Positions 9,716-21,400 of a DNA stretch of 64,000 bases are shown piece after piece. Position 1 is the stretch's first letter. The number at the start of each line of letters is the position of its first letter. The notes under the pieces are model-generated. The model was not told the origin of the DNA and did not search any database. It saw only the letters and a program-made list of their open reading frames with translations. This DNA comes from Spiroplasma endosymbiont of Clivina fossor. GTDB taxonomy: Bacteria; Bacillota_I; Bacilli_A; Mycoplasmatales; Nriv7. The stretch is taken from contig NZ_OZ035006.1 of the NCBI RefSeq assembly GCF_964031115.1, positions 682,001-746,000 of the forward strand, read 5' to 3'. The position numbers and the translations under genes were made by a program.

Positions 9716-10766
9716 AATACTTATTCAAATCTTTTCCTACCTAACAAAACTTTATGCGTCCTACCAAGTCTATTAATTGCTGTATAAATTGATTTTAAAT
9801 CATTAGCTACAAGTTTGCGATCTTTGTAAGGAACAAATTTTAAACTATTGCGAATTTGATGAACAATGCATAATTGATGCTGTGTTTTTGGGAAAACAGC
9901 TTCTATTGCATCAGACATCCCAGTTAAATTATCACTACAAGCAACAAGAATATCTTGTAACCCACGATTTTTCATTTCCGTAAGATTATTAAGTCAAAAT
10001 TTGGCTCCCTCATTCTCACTAATTCACATTCCTAAAATATCTTTTAAACCATCTAAATTAATTCCTAAGGCAAGATAAACTGCTTTATTTATTATTCGTT
10101 TATCTTGCTTTACTTTAACAACAATACAATCAAAATAAACAATCGGATAAATCTTCTCTAAAGGTTTAGTTTGTCACATTTTAACTTCTTTAATAACATC
10201 ATCAGTTATTTGACTAATTAAACTTTCTGAAATTTCTGCTCCGTGATAGAATTCTTGCAATTGTGCTTTGATATCAGAAATTGTCATTCCTCTTGCATAT
10301 AAAGAAATTACTTTTTGATCAAAGTTATCAAATCTTCTTTGTCTTTTCGGAATAATTACTGGTTCAAAAGTACTATTTCGATCTCTTGGTACATCAATTG
10401 CGATTGAACCATTTTTAGTAATAATGGTTTTTTGTGTGTTGCCATTTCTTTTATTATGATTCTCATCAGTTTCAAGATAATCTTTAATTTCCGTATTTAA
10501 CATTCGTTCAGTTAATTTTTTGGTAAATTCCTGAAAAATAGTATTGCCTTTAAATAAATCTTGTGGATTATCAATATTTTCTAAAAAATAATCATCAACT
10601 TTATCAATTGCGTCAGGTTCTTTTTTTATTTTTTTATTTTTTTTTTTTTGTCATTTTCTGTTCTCCTTCTTTTAAGTATAATTCAGAATGAATTATCGAG
10701 ACACAGAATTTTGGACAGGCTCTAATTTTAGGTATATTTTTAATATGATAGAGGTGGATAATAATT

Positions 10767-11731
10767 ATGGAAAAAATAATTCAAGAGACTAGTAAATACT
10801 TTAACAGATGATCAATTTTTAGAATTTTATGAAAAAGTCAAACAACAAGCAGAATTAATAAAAAAACAAAAACGGTTAAATGAAATTGATCAAAAATTTA
10901 GAGCGCACGGTATTAAATGCCCTAAATGTGAATCTTACCATTGCGTTAAAAATGGACATAATTCAGAAGGAAAACAAAAATATTTATGTAAAAATTGCCG
11001 TGCAAGTTTTGACGCTTTTCGTAATCATTTTATTTATTGAAGTCATTTAAATTATGAACAATGAAATTTATTGATTCAAATTTCATTGCTGGGGCAATCT
11101 AGTAAAACAATTTCTCGTTTTATTAAAACTACATTAAAAACTGCTTGATATAATCGTCAAAAATTAATGAAATCAAAACAATTAGAAAATACCCAATTAA
11201 AATTTAAAAAATTATCTGGTAAAATCCAAATCGATGAAACATTCATTAAAGAAATCCATAAAGGAAATTTCAAATATAAAACTGATCCACGAAGAATTCA
11301 CCTTGACCCATTCGCAACTAATACTAAATGCTGTATTCAAATGGCAATTGATAATAATAACAATATTTATGTTAAATCCACAAACACCAAACGTTTACAA
11401 AAACAATGAGTTATTGAAAATATGAACAAAGAATTAATTAACGAAAATTCAATTATTACTTCTGATATGCAAAAATTATATTTTTTAGTAGCAAAACAAA
11501 CAAATTCTACTTTATGCGTAACTAAAACAACAATTAATCCTGAAGCTAGTTATCGTAACTTAAATAAAATCAGTAAATTACAATCTAGTCTTAAAGAAGC
11601 CTTAATTCATTATCATGGTTTAGGTTTTACTAATATTCAAAATTATTTAAATCTCTGAAAATGAAAATACCAACATAAGGAAGGGTTTAACTCCAAACCA
11701 ACAAACAGCGGTATTATATTTTAATGTATAA
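10767..11731 (+). pseudogene. IS1595-family transposase of C1, frameshifted
   Basis: MEKIIQE is followed by an extra base (10788 region), and four extra bases lie near the 3' end (AAGGAAGGG instead of AAGGG). The zinc ribbon and DETF motif are otherwise intact. Confidence 0.85.
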
Positions 11732-11839
11732 AAAAGTTAAAGTAAAAATAGTAATTTTACATAAAAGCCTTTTAAAATTATCAAGTTGATGATTTTTTTT
11801 ATTTTATCAAGAGTTTTCGACAAAATTAAAAGGGTTGCT

Positions 11840-12990
11840 TTTTAATTTTGTCGAAAACTCTTGATATTTATTGAATATACTTAATTTTAGGTATATTTTT
11901 AATATGATAGAGGTGGATAATAATTATGGAAAAAATAATTCAAGAGACTAGTAAATACTTTAACAGATGATCAATTTTTAGAATTTTATGAAAAAGTCAA
12001 ACAACAAGCAGAATTAATAAAAAAACAAAAACGGTTAAATGAAATTGATCAAAAATTTAGAGCGCACGGTATTAAATGCCCTAAATGTGAATCTTACCAT
12101 TGCGTTAAAAATGGACATAATTCAGAAGGAAAACAAAAATATTTATGTAAAAATTGCCGTGCAAGTTTTGACGCTTTTCGTAATCATTTTATTTATTGAA
12201 GTCATTTAAATTATGAACAATGAAATTTATTGATTCAAATTTCATTGCTGGGGCAATCTAGTAAAACAATTTCTCGTTTTATTAAAACTACATTAAAAAC
12301 TGCTTGATATAATCGTCAAAAATTAATGAAATCAAAACAATTAGAAAATACCCAATTAAAATTTAAAAAATTATCTGGTAAAATCCAAATCGATGAAACA
12401 TTCATTAAAGAAATCCATAAAGGAAATTTCAAATATAAAACTGATCCACGAAGAATTCACCTTGACCCATTCGCAACTAATACTAAATGCTGTATTCAAA
12501 TGGCAATTGATAATAATAACAATATTTATGTTAAATCCACAAACACCAAACGTTTACAAAAACAATGAGTTATTGAAAATATGAACAAAGAATTAATTAA
12601 CGAAAATTCAATTATTACTTCTGATATGCAAAAATTATATTTTTTAGTAGCAAAACAAACAAATTCTACTTTATGCGTAACTAAAACAACAATTAATCCT
12701 GAAGCTAGTTATCGTAACTTAAATAAAATCAGTAAATTACAATCTAGTCTTAAAGAAGCCTTAATTCATTATCATGGTTTAGGTTTTACTAATATTCAAA
12801 ATTATTTAAATCTCTGAAAATGAAAATACCAACATAAGGAAGGGTTTAACTCCAAACCAACAAACAGCGGTATTATATTTTAATGTATAAAAAAGTTAAA
12901 GTAAAAATAGTAATTTTACATAAAAGCCTTTTAAAATTATCAAGTTGATGATTTTTTTTATTTTATCAAGAGTTTTCGACAAAATTAAAA
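11840..12990 (+). mobile_element. IS1595-like element C2, tandem copy
   Basis: Joined head to tail with C1 through the 8-bp GGGTTGCT and followed by the same 8 bp (12991-12998). Carries the two coding lesions of C1. Confidence 0.9.
11926..12890 (+). pseudogene. IS1595-family transposase of C2, frameshifted
   Basis: Same extra base after MEKIIQE and same 4-base insertion near the 3' end as in C1, so both descend from one damaged copy. Confidence 0.85.
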
Positions 12991-12998
12991 GGGTTGCT

Positions 12999-13080
12999 TT
13001 TTAATTTTGTCGAAAACTCTTGATATTTATTGGATATACTTAATTTTAGGTATATTTTAATATGATAGAGGTGGATAATA
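12999..13080 (+). mobile_element. IS1595 left-end fragment C3
   Basis: About 80 bp of the left end up to GAGGTGGATAATA, then an abrupt switch to the 3' end of an ISLre2-type gene. The joint lies on the shared ATAATAA, suggesting recombination at microhomology. Confidence 0.75.
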
Positions 13081-13195
13081 ATAAAAATGATGATAGTTGA
13101 ATTAATTATAAAGGTAATGCTGTAACAAATAAATATAATAGATTTAAGTAAGTAAAAATATTAGTTAAAATTTAATAATAATTAATAATTTTTTA
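13081..13195 (+). mobile_element. ISLre2 (UPF0236)-type 3'-end fragment
   Basis: Matches the sequence at 59753-59868, including the C-terminal codons DDSWINYKGNAVTNKY and the AT-rich tail. The next IS1595 copy (C4) begins immediately after it, as also happens at 59869. Confidence 0.7.
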
Positions 13196-13920
13196 TTTTA
13201 ATTTTGTCGAAAACTCTTGATATTTATTGAATATACTTAATTTTAGGTATATTTTAATATGATAGAGGTGGATAATAATTATGGAAAAAATAATTCAAGA
13301 ACTAGTAAATACTTTAACAGATGATCAATTTTTAGAATTTTATGAAAAAGTCAAACAACAAGCAGAATTAATAAAAAAACAAAAACGTTTAAATGAAATT
13401 GATCAAAAATTTAGAGCGCACGGTATTAAATGCCCTAAATGTGAATCTTACCATTGCGTTAAAAATGGACATAATTCAGAAGGAAAACAAAAATATTTAT
13501 GTAAAAATTGTCGTGCAAGTTTTGACGCTTTTCGTAATCATTTTATTTATTGAAGTCATTTAAATTATGAACAATGAAATTTATTGATTCAAATTTCATT
13601 GCTGGGGCAATCTAGTAAAACAATTTCTCGTTTTATTAAAACTACATTAAAAACTGCTTGATATAATCGTCAAAAATTAATGAAATCAAAACAATTAGAA
13701 AATACCCAATTAAAATTTAAAAAATTATCTGGTAAAATCCAAATCGATGAAACATTCATTAAAGAAATCCATAAAGGAAATTTCAAATATAAAACTGATC
13801 CACGAAGAATTCACCTTGACCCATTCGCAACTAATACTAAATGCTGTATTCAAATGGCAATTGATAATAATAACAATATTTATGTTAAATCCACAAACAC
13901 CAAACGTTTACAAAAACAAT

Positions 13921-14988
13921 AGACTTCTTGCAAAATTAATTTAAAATATAATTGAATTGTTGTTTTTAATAAAAAGGTGGAATTTAAATGAAATTTAAAA
14001 AAAATAATCAAATAAGTGATAAAAATTTTTTAAGATTAACTGGTATTAAACATACTACTTTTAATAAAATGCTAGAAATTTTAAAAATAGAAGAATTAAA
14101 AAAGAGATTTCGTCGCGGAAGAACCAATAAATTATCATTAGAAAATCGTATTTTAATGACTTTAGAATATTGAAGAGAATATAGAACTTATTTTCATATT
14201 GCAAAAAGTTATGATATTAGTGAAAGTAGTTGTTATAGAAATATCAAATGAATTGAAGACACTTTAATAAAACACCCTAATTTTCAACAACTTACTGGTC
14301 AAAAATCACTATTAAAAGATTATTTCAAAGATAAGACTGTTATAATTGATGTAACTGAAAGCCAAATCCAACGCCCAAAAAAAGACAAAAACAGCACTAC
14401 TCAGGAAAAAAGAAAAAACACACAATAAAAACACAAGTTATAATTGAAAAAGATAGTAAAAAAATTATTAGTTCTGATTTTTCTTATGGTAAAAACCATG
14501 ACTTTAAAATTTTAAAAGATTCAAAAATTAAATTTTTACCAGAAACAACTGTTTTAGTGGATTTAGGTTATCAAGGCATACAAAAAATTAATCATAATGT
14601 TTTAATTCCTAAAAGAAAATCAAAGAAAAACCCTTTAAATAAAGAAGAAAAGCAAAATAATGAGCGAATTTCAAAAATGAGAATTGTTATTGAAAATGTT
14701 TTTGCTATACTTAAAAAATTTAAAATTATTAGTGAAAAATATCGAAATCGTAGAAAAAGATTTGCTTTAAGATTTAATTTAATAGCTTCAATTTATAATT
14801 TACAACTATTAGTTTAAATATATTTGATAATTTAAAATTTCAGTCTTTTTTTATTGTAAATAATAATTTTTATTATGTTTTAATGACAAAATATTTGTAA
14901 AAATAATCTAAAAATTATTTTAATAACACTTTTATATTTATTTTAAATTTAAAAATTATAATTATCATATTAATTTTGCAAGAAGTCT
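13921..14988 (+). mobile_element. IS5-like element A, copy in C4
   Basis: Complete element with both ends. AAT duplicated at 13918-13920 and 14989-14991. Its full-length 3' end is the reference for judging the altered 3' end of the copy at 1473-2518. Confidence 0.92.
13988..14817 (+). CDS. IS5-family transposase (element A)
   Basis: Two overlapping frames joined at an A7G run, with the same D, D and E motifs as described for 1540-2369. No lesion seen. Confidence 0.85.
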
Positions 14989-15444
14989 AATGAGTTATTG
15001 AAAATATGAACAAAGAATTAATTAACGAAAATTCAATTATTACTTCTGATATGCAAAAATTATATTTTTTAGTAGCAAAACAAACAAATTCTACTTTATG
15101 TGTAACTAAAACAACAATTAATCCTGAAGCTAGTTATCGTAACTTAAATAAAATCAGTAAATTACAATCTAGTCTTAAAGAAGCCTTAATTCATTATCAT
15201 GGTTTAGGTTTTACTAATATTCAAAATTATTTAAATCTCTGAAAATGAAAATACCAACATAAGGGTTTAACTCCAAACCAACAAACAGCGGTATTATATT
15301 TTAATGTATAAAAAAGTTAAAGTAAAAATAGTAATTTTACATAAAAGCCTTTTAAAATTATCAAGTTGATGATTTTTTTTATTTTATCAAGAGTTTTCGA
15401 CAAAATTAAAAGGGTTGCTTCATTTTATGTAATAAAATTTATGT

Positions 15445-15450
15445 TATAAT
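15445..15450 (+). promoter_or_regulatory. -10 element upstream of ezrA
   Basis: TATAAT 35 bases before the ezrA ATG, only about 30 bases from the edge of the insertion pile. No convincing -35; any upstream activating sequence has been displaced by 15.4 kb. Confidence 0.5.
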
Positions 15451-15484
15451 TATAACTGAAATGCAGATGCGAGGATTGTAAATA

Positions 15485-17215
15485 ATGAGATTATTTATTA
15501 GTTTAAAAGAATGAAATTGATATCATTGATTAATAACCGGTTTAATTTTTCTGTTAATATTTACTCTTATCATATGACAAATATTATTATTTATGTTGCA
15601 TCAAAGAAATTTTTTAGAAGGTAAAATTATTAATTGCTTAGAAATAATTAAATTATTGCCACTGCGTCAAAGATTATATCGGTTATCAGAAATTGCTAGT
15701 TATCATCATGAATTTGAAACAATTTTACCATATTGAATTTTTCTTTATGAAAAACATAGTCAAGAACTATTAGGATTAATAAATGAATCATTAATAATTT
15801 TAAAACAAGATCAGCAAGATATTAAGAAATTTAGTTTATATAAGTTAAAAGAATTATTAGCAAAAATTAATAAGTTAAATAAAAAATCACGCGACCTATT
15901 ATTAGATTATGAAAATGCTCTTAAAATTGAATTAACCCAACGTGAGCAAGCATCATTATATAAAAGTTTTTTTAATCAGTTAGTTAATAATGCTACTAAA
16001 TTACAAATTCATGTGGCAATAAATCCTGAAAAATTAGATTATTTAGTTAATGTTTTACAAAATATGTTATATAACTTTGAAATTGAATTAACTAAAGGAG
16101 TATTTTTGAAGTCATATCAAATTCTTGATAAGATTGCTGTTGGTTTAATTTCCTTTACAGAAATTTTAGATAAGATTCCGCAGTTATTAACAATTGTATA
16201 TAAAGTTATTCCCAAGCAATTAAAACAAATGACTACTTTATATATGAATAAAGGCAATGATATTATTCTGCAAGAGCAGTTTGTGAATTTATTTGATGAT
16301 GTTAATCTTCAAGTTCAACAAGTTAAAAAATTGTTAGATAATTTACAATATAAAAAGGGACAAGTCAGAGTTGAAAAAATTCTGGTTTTGCTAGCTAATT
16401 TTAATTATCAAGCACAAAAAGAAAAAGATTTAAAAACAATTTTTTCAACTTACTATGAGTCAACCATTAAAGTAGTTGAATTAATTGAAAATAGTTTTGA
16501 AAATTTAAAAAAAGAATTACTACAAATTGAAACTATTTATTTATTTTTGCCAATGGAAAAAGAAATAATTAATAATAGTCAAAAATTAGTTAAGAATTTA
16601 AGTTCGCAAATGAATGAATTAATTGTGATTATGAATCAAACAAAAACTAATGATTATCATCAATTGGTTAAATTACAGGTAAAAATTTTAGAAAATGCTT
16701 TAAAAACTCAAGTTCATTTAGAACAAGTATATAAATTAATAACGCAAAAAACTGAAGAAGAAAAACAATTAAAACAGTTGCTTTCGCATTTAGGAATTCT
16801 ATTAATGCAATTAAATGCTAAGTTAAATAAAATTACTTATCAAAAGATTGCTTATATTTTTAAAGACCGGATTAGTGATGTTTATAACTCATTTTCGGAA
16901 CTTAAAGAATTAATTAGTATTAGTGATGATTTACAAGAACAAAAGCGATTATTACGCAAGTTATATTTATTAAAAGATAATATTTATAAATTACATAGTA
17001 AAATTAAAAATATTGCCATCATTGATCAACTAATTCAACGAGCAATTGTCTATGGTTATAAATTTTGTGCTATTGATGATAGTGTTAACAATAAAATTAA
17101 AAGTGCACAGTTAATTTATAACAGTGCTAATTATGAAGATGCATTACAGTTAGTATTACAAGCATTAGAGTATTCGTATGAACAACGGTTACATAAAAGA
17201 TTGCAAAAAAGGTAA
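15485..17215 (+). CDS. ezrA: Septation ring regulator EzrA
   Basis: 576 aa, close to the ~560 aa of Bacillus EzrA. An N-terminal membrane anchor (about residues 15-37) is followed by an almost wholly helical, Lys/Glu/Leu/Gln-rich coiled-coil body, matching the spectrin-like repeats of EzrA. In Firmicutes EzrA binds FtsZ at the membrane and limits Z-ring formation. The order ezrA then thiI is conserved in Bacilli and supports the call. ATG 15485 follows GAGGAT. The gene contains several TGA-coded Trp. The insertion pile upstream leaves the -10 box intact. Confidence 0.75.
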
Positions 17216-17237
17216 TAGAGAGTAGGAATAATTAAAA

Positions 17238-18434
17238 ATGAATGATACTATTTTAATTCGTTATGGTGAATTATCAACTAAAGGTAAGAATCGGTATTTA
17301 TTTATTAATCAGTTAGAAAAAAATTTAAAAGCTAAGTTAATCGCATTTAAATATTTAAATATTGTTGCAACACATAGTCGGATGTTGATTTATTTAAATG
17401 AACATCAAACTAATCCTGTTGAAATTGAACAAATTGCTAATATTATTAGAAATACTTTTGGAATTACTTCGTTTTCTTTTGCTAAACAAGTTATTAAAGA
17501 TTTAAATGTTATTCAGAAGGAAATTTTGACATTGATTAGCAATTTAGAATTTAAATCATTTAAATTAGATGTTAATCGGATTGATAAAAAATTTCATTGT
17601 ACTTCGTTAGAAATAATTAATGTTATTGCTGAATTAATCTTAGATTATAAAAAAGATTGTCAAGTTAATTTAACAAATCCGCAATTAACGATATATTTAG
17701 AAATTCAAATTGATAATGTTTTTATTATGTTTGATAAAATTACTGGATTAAAAGGTTATCCTGTTGGTATTGCTGGAAAAGTATTATTACTTATGAGTGG
17801 TGGGATTGATTCACCAGTTAGTGCTTATTTATTAATGAAACGCGGATTGGAAGTTCATTATTTACATTTTATAACCCCACCATATACTAAAGATGAATCA
17901 TTACAAAAGGTTATTAATTTAGTTAAAACCTTAGGAGTTTATGGCGGTAATGTTGTTTCAAAATTATATATATGCAATTTTAGTAGTTTACAACAAGAGT
18001 TAAAATATATTCCTTTATCATCGTATCAGATTACAATTATGCGCCGAATGTTTATGCGTATTGCTAATTATTTAGCAAGAAAATTGCGTATTAAAATTTT
18101 AGCAACTGGTGATTCTTTAGGACAAGTAGCATCACAAACAATTGAAAGTTTATCAGTTATTGCTGATGTTAGTGATATGGTAATTTTGCGACCATTAATT
18201 ACTTATGATAAAAATGAAATTATTAATATTGCTAAAAATATTAATACTTATGAAACATCAATTATTCCTTTTATAGATTGTTGTTCATTATTTATTCCTC
18301 AAAATCCAGTAATTAAACCAATAATTGCTATTGCTAAGAAACAAGAACAAAGCATTTTATGAGAAGAAATTTTAGCATTAACAGTTGAAAATAATATTAT
18401 AAAACAAGAAATTAATTTTCTTGAAAAAAAGTAG
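17238..18434 (+). CDS. thiI: tRNA 4-thiouridine synthetase ThiI
   Basis: 398 aa. An N-terminal ferredoxin-like/THUMP region (starts MNDTILIRYGELSTKGKN, typical of ThiI) is followed by a PP-loop ATPase motif LLMSGGIDSPVSAYL near residue 187. The C-terminal pattern DCCSLFIPQNPVIKP is also characteristic. There is no rhodanese domain, as in Gram-positive ThiI. It adenylates U8 of tRNAs for thiolation; thiamine synthesis is unlikely in a mollicute. Lies 22 bp after ezrA in the same orientation and ends exactly where dnaE begins. Confidence 0.9.
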
Positions 18435-21400
18435 GTGGAAATAATTATTAATTTAAATGTTCATAGTGAGTATTCACTATTAAGTTCACCGTTAAAGTTA
18501 AAAAATTATTTTAAATTTGCAATTAAAAATAATCTTTCGGTTTTAGCATTGACTGATAAGAATATAATGTTTGGAGCAATACGATTTTATGAACAATGTC
18601 AAAAATATAATATTAAACCAATTATTGGCATTGATATTGATGTGCTAGATATTGCTCGTAATTTGAAATTAGAATTAATTGTTATTGCTAAAAATCAGCA
18701 AGGTTATGAACAACTTTGTCTTATTTCTTCAATAATTGCTATTTCTAATAATTCAACAATTAGTTGTGAACAATTATTAGAACATTTAAATGAGATTATT
18801 GTTATTTTTAAACCACAAAATACTTTAGCAATGTCTTTAACAATGCAAGCGGAATATTTAACAAAAATTCAAAAAAAGGCCCCCACATATATGGGAATTA
18901 ATCAGGATAATGTTAGTAATATTCAATATTGAATTGATAAGCAACAATTAGTTGTTCCTTGTAATTTAGTAAAATATTTACAACCGGATGATAATCAAAC
19001 ATTACAGTTAATTGAAGCTATTAAGGAACAAAAATTGTTAGCAGAAACTAATGTTAATGATTTTAGTAATTATCATTATTTATTATCATTTGATATTTAT
19101 TGTGAATATGAACAAATATTAATAACTAATTTGGAACAGTTAATTAATAATGTTAATTTACAATTACAATTTAATATTAAGGAAAATATGTTACAGTATG
19201 TGCCACCAATTGGTATGAATAGCAATGAATATTTGCAAAACTTATGTTTACAACAATTACAAGATAATAAGGAAATTAATAATGATTACCGTTATCAACA
19301 ACGATTATCTTATGAATTATCAATTATTTGTGAAATGGGTTTTGCTAATTATTTTCTTATTGTTTATGATTATGTTAAATATGCTCGTGAGCAAAATATT
19401 ATGGTTGGTCCGGGAAGAGGTTCTGTTGCAGGTAGTTTAGTAGCATTTTTATTACAAATTTCTACTGTTGACCCGATAAAATATGATTTAATTTTTGAAA
19501 GATTTTTAAATCCGCAACGAATATCAATGCCAGATATTGATATTGATTTTCAAGATGATCGGCGCGAAGAAGTAATAAAATATTTAGTTGAAAAATATGG
19601 TAAAAATAATGTTGCCCAAATTATTACTTTTCAAACCATTACTTGTAAAATTGCTCTTAAAGATACGGGAAGAGTATTAAATATTCCTTTAGATATTATT
19701 GATAAAATCAGTAAAGCAGTGCCATTAGATTTAAATTTAGATTTATCATTAGCTGTTAGTAAAATTGAAATTTTACAAGTGTATATGACACAATATCCGC
19801 AGTTATTTTTATTAGCAAAAAAAATTATTGGTTTACCTCGACAATTTGGAACGCATGCTGCTGGTGTTGTTTTATCACAATTACCAATAATGCAAATTGT
19901 TCCAATTCAAAAAGGTTATAACAATATCTATTTAACGCAATATTCAATGAATCATTTAGAATCATTAGGATTACTAAAAATGGATCTTTTAGGTTTAAGA
20001 AATTTAACAATTTTAAAGCAAATTCTTGATATGATTAATAAAGATTTATCAATGATTATTAGTTTAGATAAAATACCTTTAAATGATAGTAAAACATATC
20101 AATTATTAAGTGAAGGATATACGGCTGGGATTTTTCAGTTAGAGTCTAAAGGAATGCAACAAATTTTAATAACCATGCAACCTAAAAATTTAGAAGATAT
20201 TGTTGTTACAAGTTCATTATTTCGCCCTGGTCCGCAAGAACATATTAAGACATATATTAAAGGAAGATTAAAGCAAGAAGCGGTTTGATATTTACATCCT
20301 GATTTAGAACCAATATTAAAAACAACTTATGGAATTATTGTTTATCAAGAACAAATTATTTTAATTGCTCAAAAAATTGCTAATTTTTCATTAGCAAAAG
20401 CTGATATTTTAAGAAGAGCAATTAGTAAAAAAAATCAGAACGAGATGACCTTATTAAGTAAAGAATTTATTGCTTCTGGTGTTGCTAATGGTTATGATGA
20501 AAAAACTGTTAAGCAAATTTATGATGATATTAATCAGTTTGCTAGTTATGGGTTTAATCGAAGTCATGCGGTGTCATATTCATTGTTAGGTTATTGAATG
20601 GCTTATTTGAAGGTTAATTATGCATTACAATTTATGTGTGCGTTATTAACTAGTGTGATTGCTAGTGCTAATAAAATTGAACAGTATCTTAAAGAATGTC
20701 AAAGATATCATCTAAAAATATTGCCACCATCAGTTAATTTTTCAACAGAAAATTTTATTATTGAGAATCATATGATTAGGGTACCACTAACGATAATTAA
20801 GCAAGTGGGAATGGTAATGCATGAGGCAATATATGCTGAAAGAGAAGCAAATGGACAATATACTGATTATTTCTCGTTTGTGGCGAGAATGGTGCTTAAA
20901 GGTTTAAATATAAGCATATTAGAAGCATTAATTGCTGCGGGAGCTTTAGATGAATTTAAAATCTCACGAAAAACGATGAAATTAAATATGACCCTAGCTT
21001 TTCGTTATGCCCAGTTAATTCAGGTATCAAGTAATGATAAAATCACCCTAAATTATGATTTGGTAGCAATACCTACTTTAAAACAAGAACCAGATAATTT
21101 ATTAGAAAAAGCTCAAGATGAGTTAAAATATTTTGGTTTTTATTTACAAACTCATCCTTTGTTATTAATTAAAAAACAATTGCAATTAGAAAAAGAAATT
21201 GTTAAATTACAAAATCTAGATAAATTGATTAATTGAAAGGTTAAAGTATTAGTTTTTATTAATCGGATTAAACAAATTAAAACTAAAGATGGTCAGTATA
21301 TGTGTTTTTTAACAGTAAGTGATGATTATGGGACAAGTAATGTGACAGTTTTTAGTAATATATATATGCAATATCAAGAACAACTTAAAGAAAATAATAT

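Larger units (their letters stand above)
1360..9761 (-). mobile_element. Provirus 1: plectrovirus-like (SpV1-type) filamentous phage genome
   Basis: This block of minus-strand phage genes runs from 9250 down to about 2500. It holds small membrane proteins, a coat protein, a Zot-like ATPase, further membrane proteins and a large secreted protein. The termini GGTCGCGTTTAGTTTT (1360) and the complement of 9761, GGACGCATAAAGTTTT, match at 19 of 24 positions. They are flanked by the 9-bp direct repeat TACCAAGTC (1351-1359, 9762-9770). Without the two nested IS the phage is about 5.8 kb, shorter than known SpV1 genomes. It has no recognisable Rep or transposase of its own, so it is probably defective or depends on factors in trans. 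Confidence 0.8.
9251..9761 (-). other. Phage intergenic region (candidate replication/packaging region)
   Basis: No gene over about 510 bp. It is conserved almost base for base at 48620-49129 and, reversed, at 58851-59309, so it is kept for function. It contains palindromes, a terminator-like hairpin and the phage end GGACGCATAAAG (read on the minus strand). Filamentous phages keep their single-strand origin and packaging signal in such a region; the assignment here is inference. Confidence 0.55.
455..9771 (-). mobile_element. IS5-like element B copy 1, split by provirus 1
   Basis: The ends AGACTTGGTACATAAC (455) and GTTATGTACCAAGTCT (closing at 9771) are inverted repeats. ATT is duplicated at 452-454 and 9772-9774 in the IS256 sequence. 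Ten bases before its end the element is opened by provirus 1, and TACCAAGTC is present on both sides of the provirus. B is related to element A in transposase sequence and 3-bp target duplication but is clearly a different element. Confidence 0.85.
101..10654 (-). pseudogene. IS256 (Mutator-type) transposase, split and frameshifted
   Basis: The C-terminal third is encoded at 101-454 and the rest at 9772-10654, minus strand. Comparison with the intact copy at 54627-55847 shows an expanded T-run (10621-10650) right after the start codon that puts the reading frame into a TAA, so it would be dead even without the insertion. The motifs [17 protein letters not shown] and TTNAIESVN still carry the expected D, D and E. 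Confidence 0.85.
69..10722 (-). mobile_element. IS256-like element copy 1, inserted in IS1595 C1 and split by IS5-like element B
   Basis: The ends GGGACTGTACAATT (69) and TTTTGGACAGGCTC (10722) are imperfect inverted repeats. The 8-bp TAATTTTA is duplicated at 61-68 and 10723-10730. The element is cut at 454/9772 by IS5-like element B. IS256-family elements use a DDE transposase and typically make 8- to 9-bp duplications. Confidence 0.85.
19..11831 (+). mobile_element. IS1595-like element C1, outermost layer of a nested pile
   Basis: The left end lies at 19-68 and resumes at 10731 after a nested IS256-like element. The right end (GAGTTTTCGACAAAATTAAAA) closes at 11831. The 8-bp GGGTTGCT flanks it at 11-18 and 11832-11839, the expected 8-bp IS1595 target duplication. 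Its transposase is frameshifted by an extra G after the seventh codon and by four extra bases near the 3' end. The same two lesions occur in neighbouring copy C2, so one copy was duplicated after it decayed. Confidence 0.85.
13281..15311 (+). pseudogene. IS1595-family transposase of C4, split by IS5-A
   Basis: Frame intact on both sides: MEKIIQELVNTL to LQKQ (13918) and from 14989 (WVIENMNKEL) to the stop at 15311. Interrupted by IS5-A at 13921-14988. Confidence 0.85.
13196..15411 (+). mobile_element. IS1595-like element C4, split by IS5-A
   Basis: Both terminal repeats are present. The right end is followed by GGGTTGCT (15412-15419) and then the ezrA leader, so this is the downstream edge of the whole nested insertion pile. 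Confidence 0.85.

Noticed and set aside
11840-12990. Repeated sequence considered as a CRISPR or satellite array
   Set aside because: The repeat unit is a ~1.15-kb IS with transposase and terminal repeats; no short regular repeats with unique spacers occur anywhere in the window.
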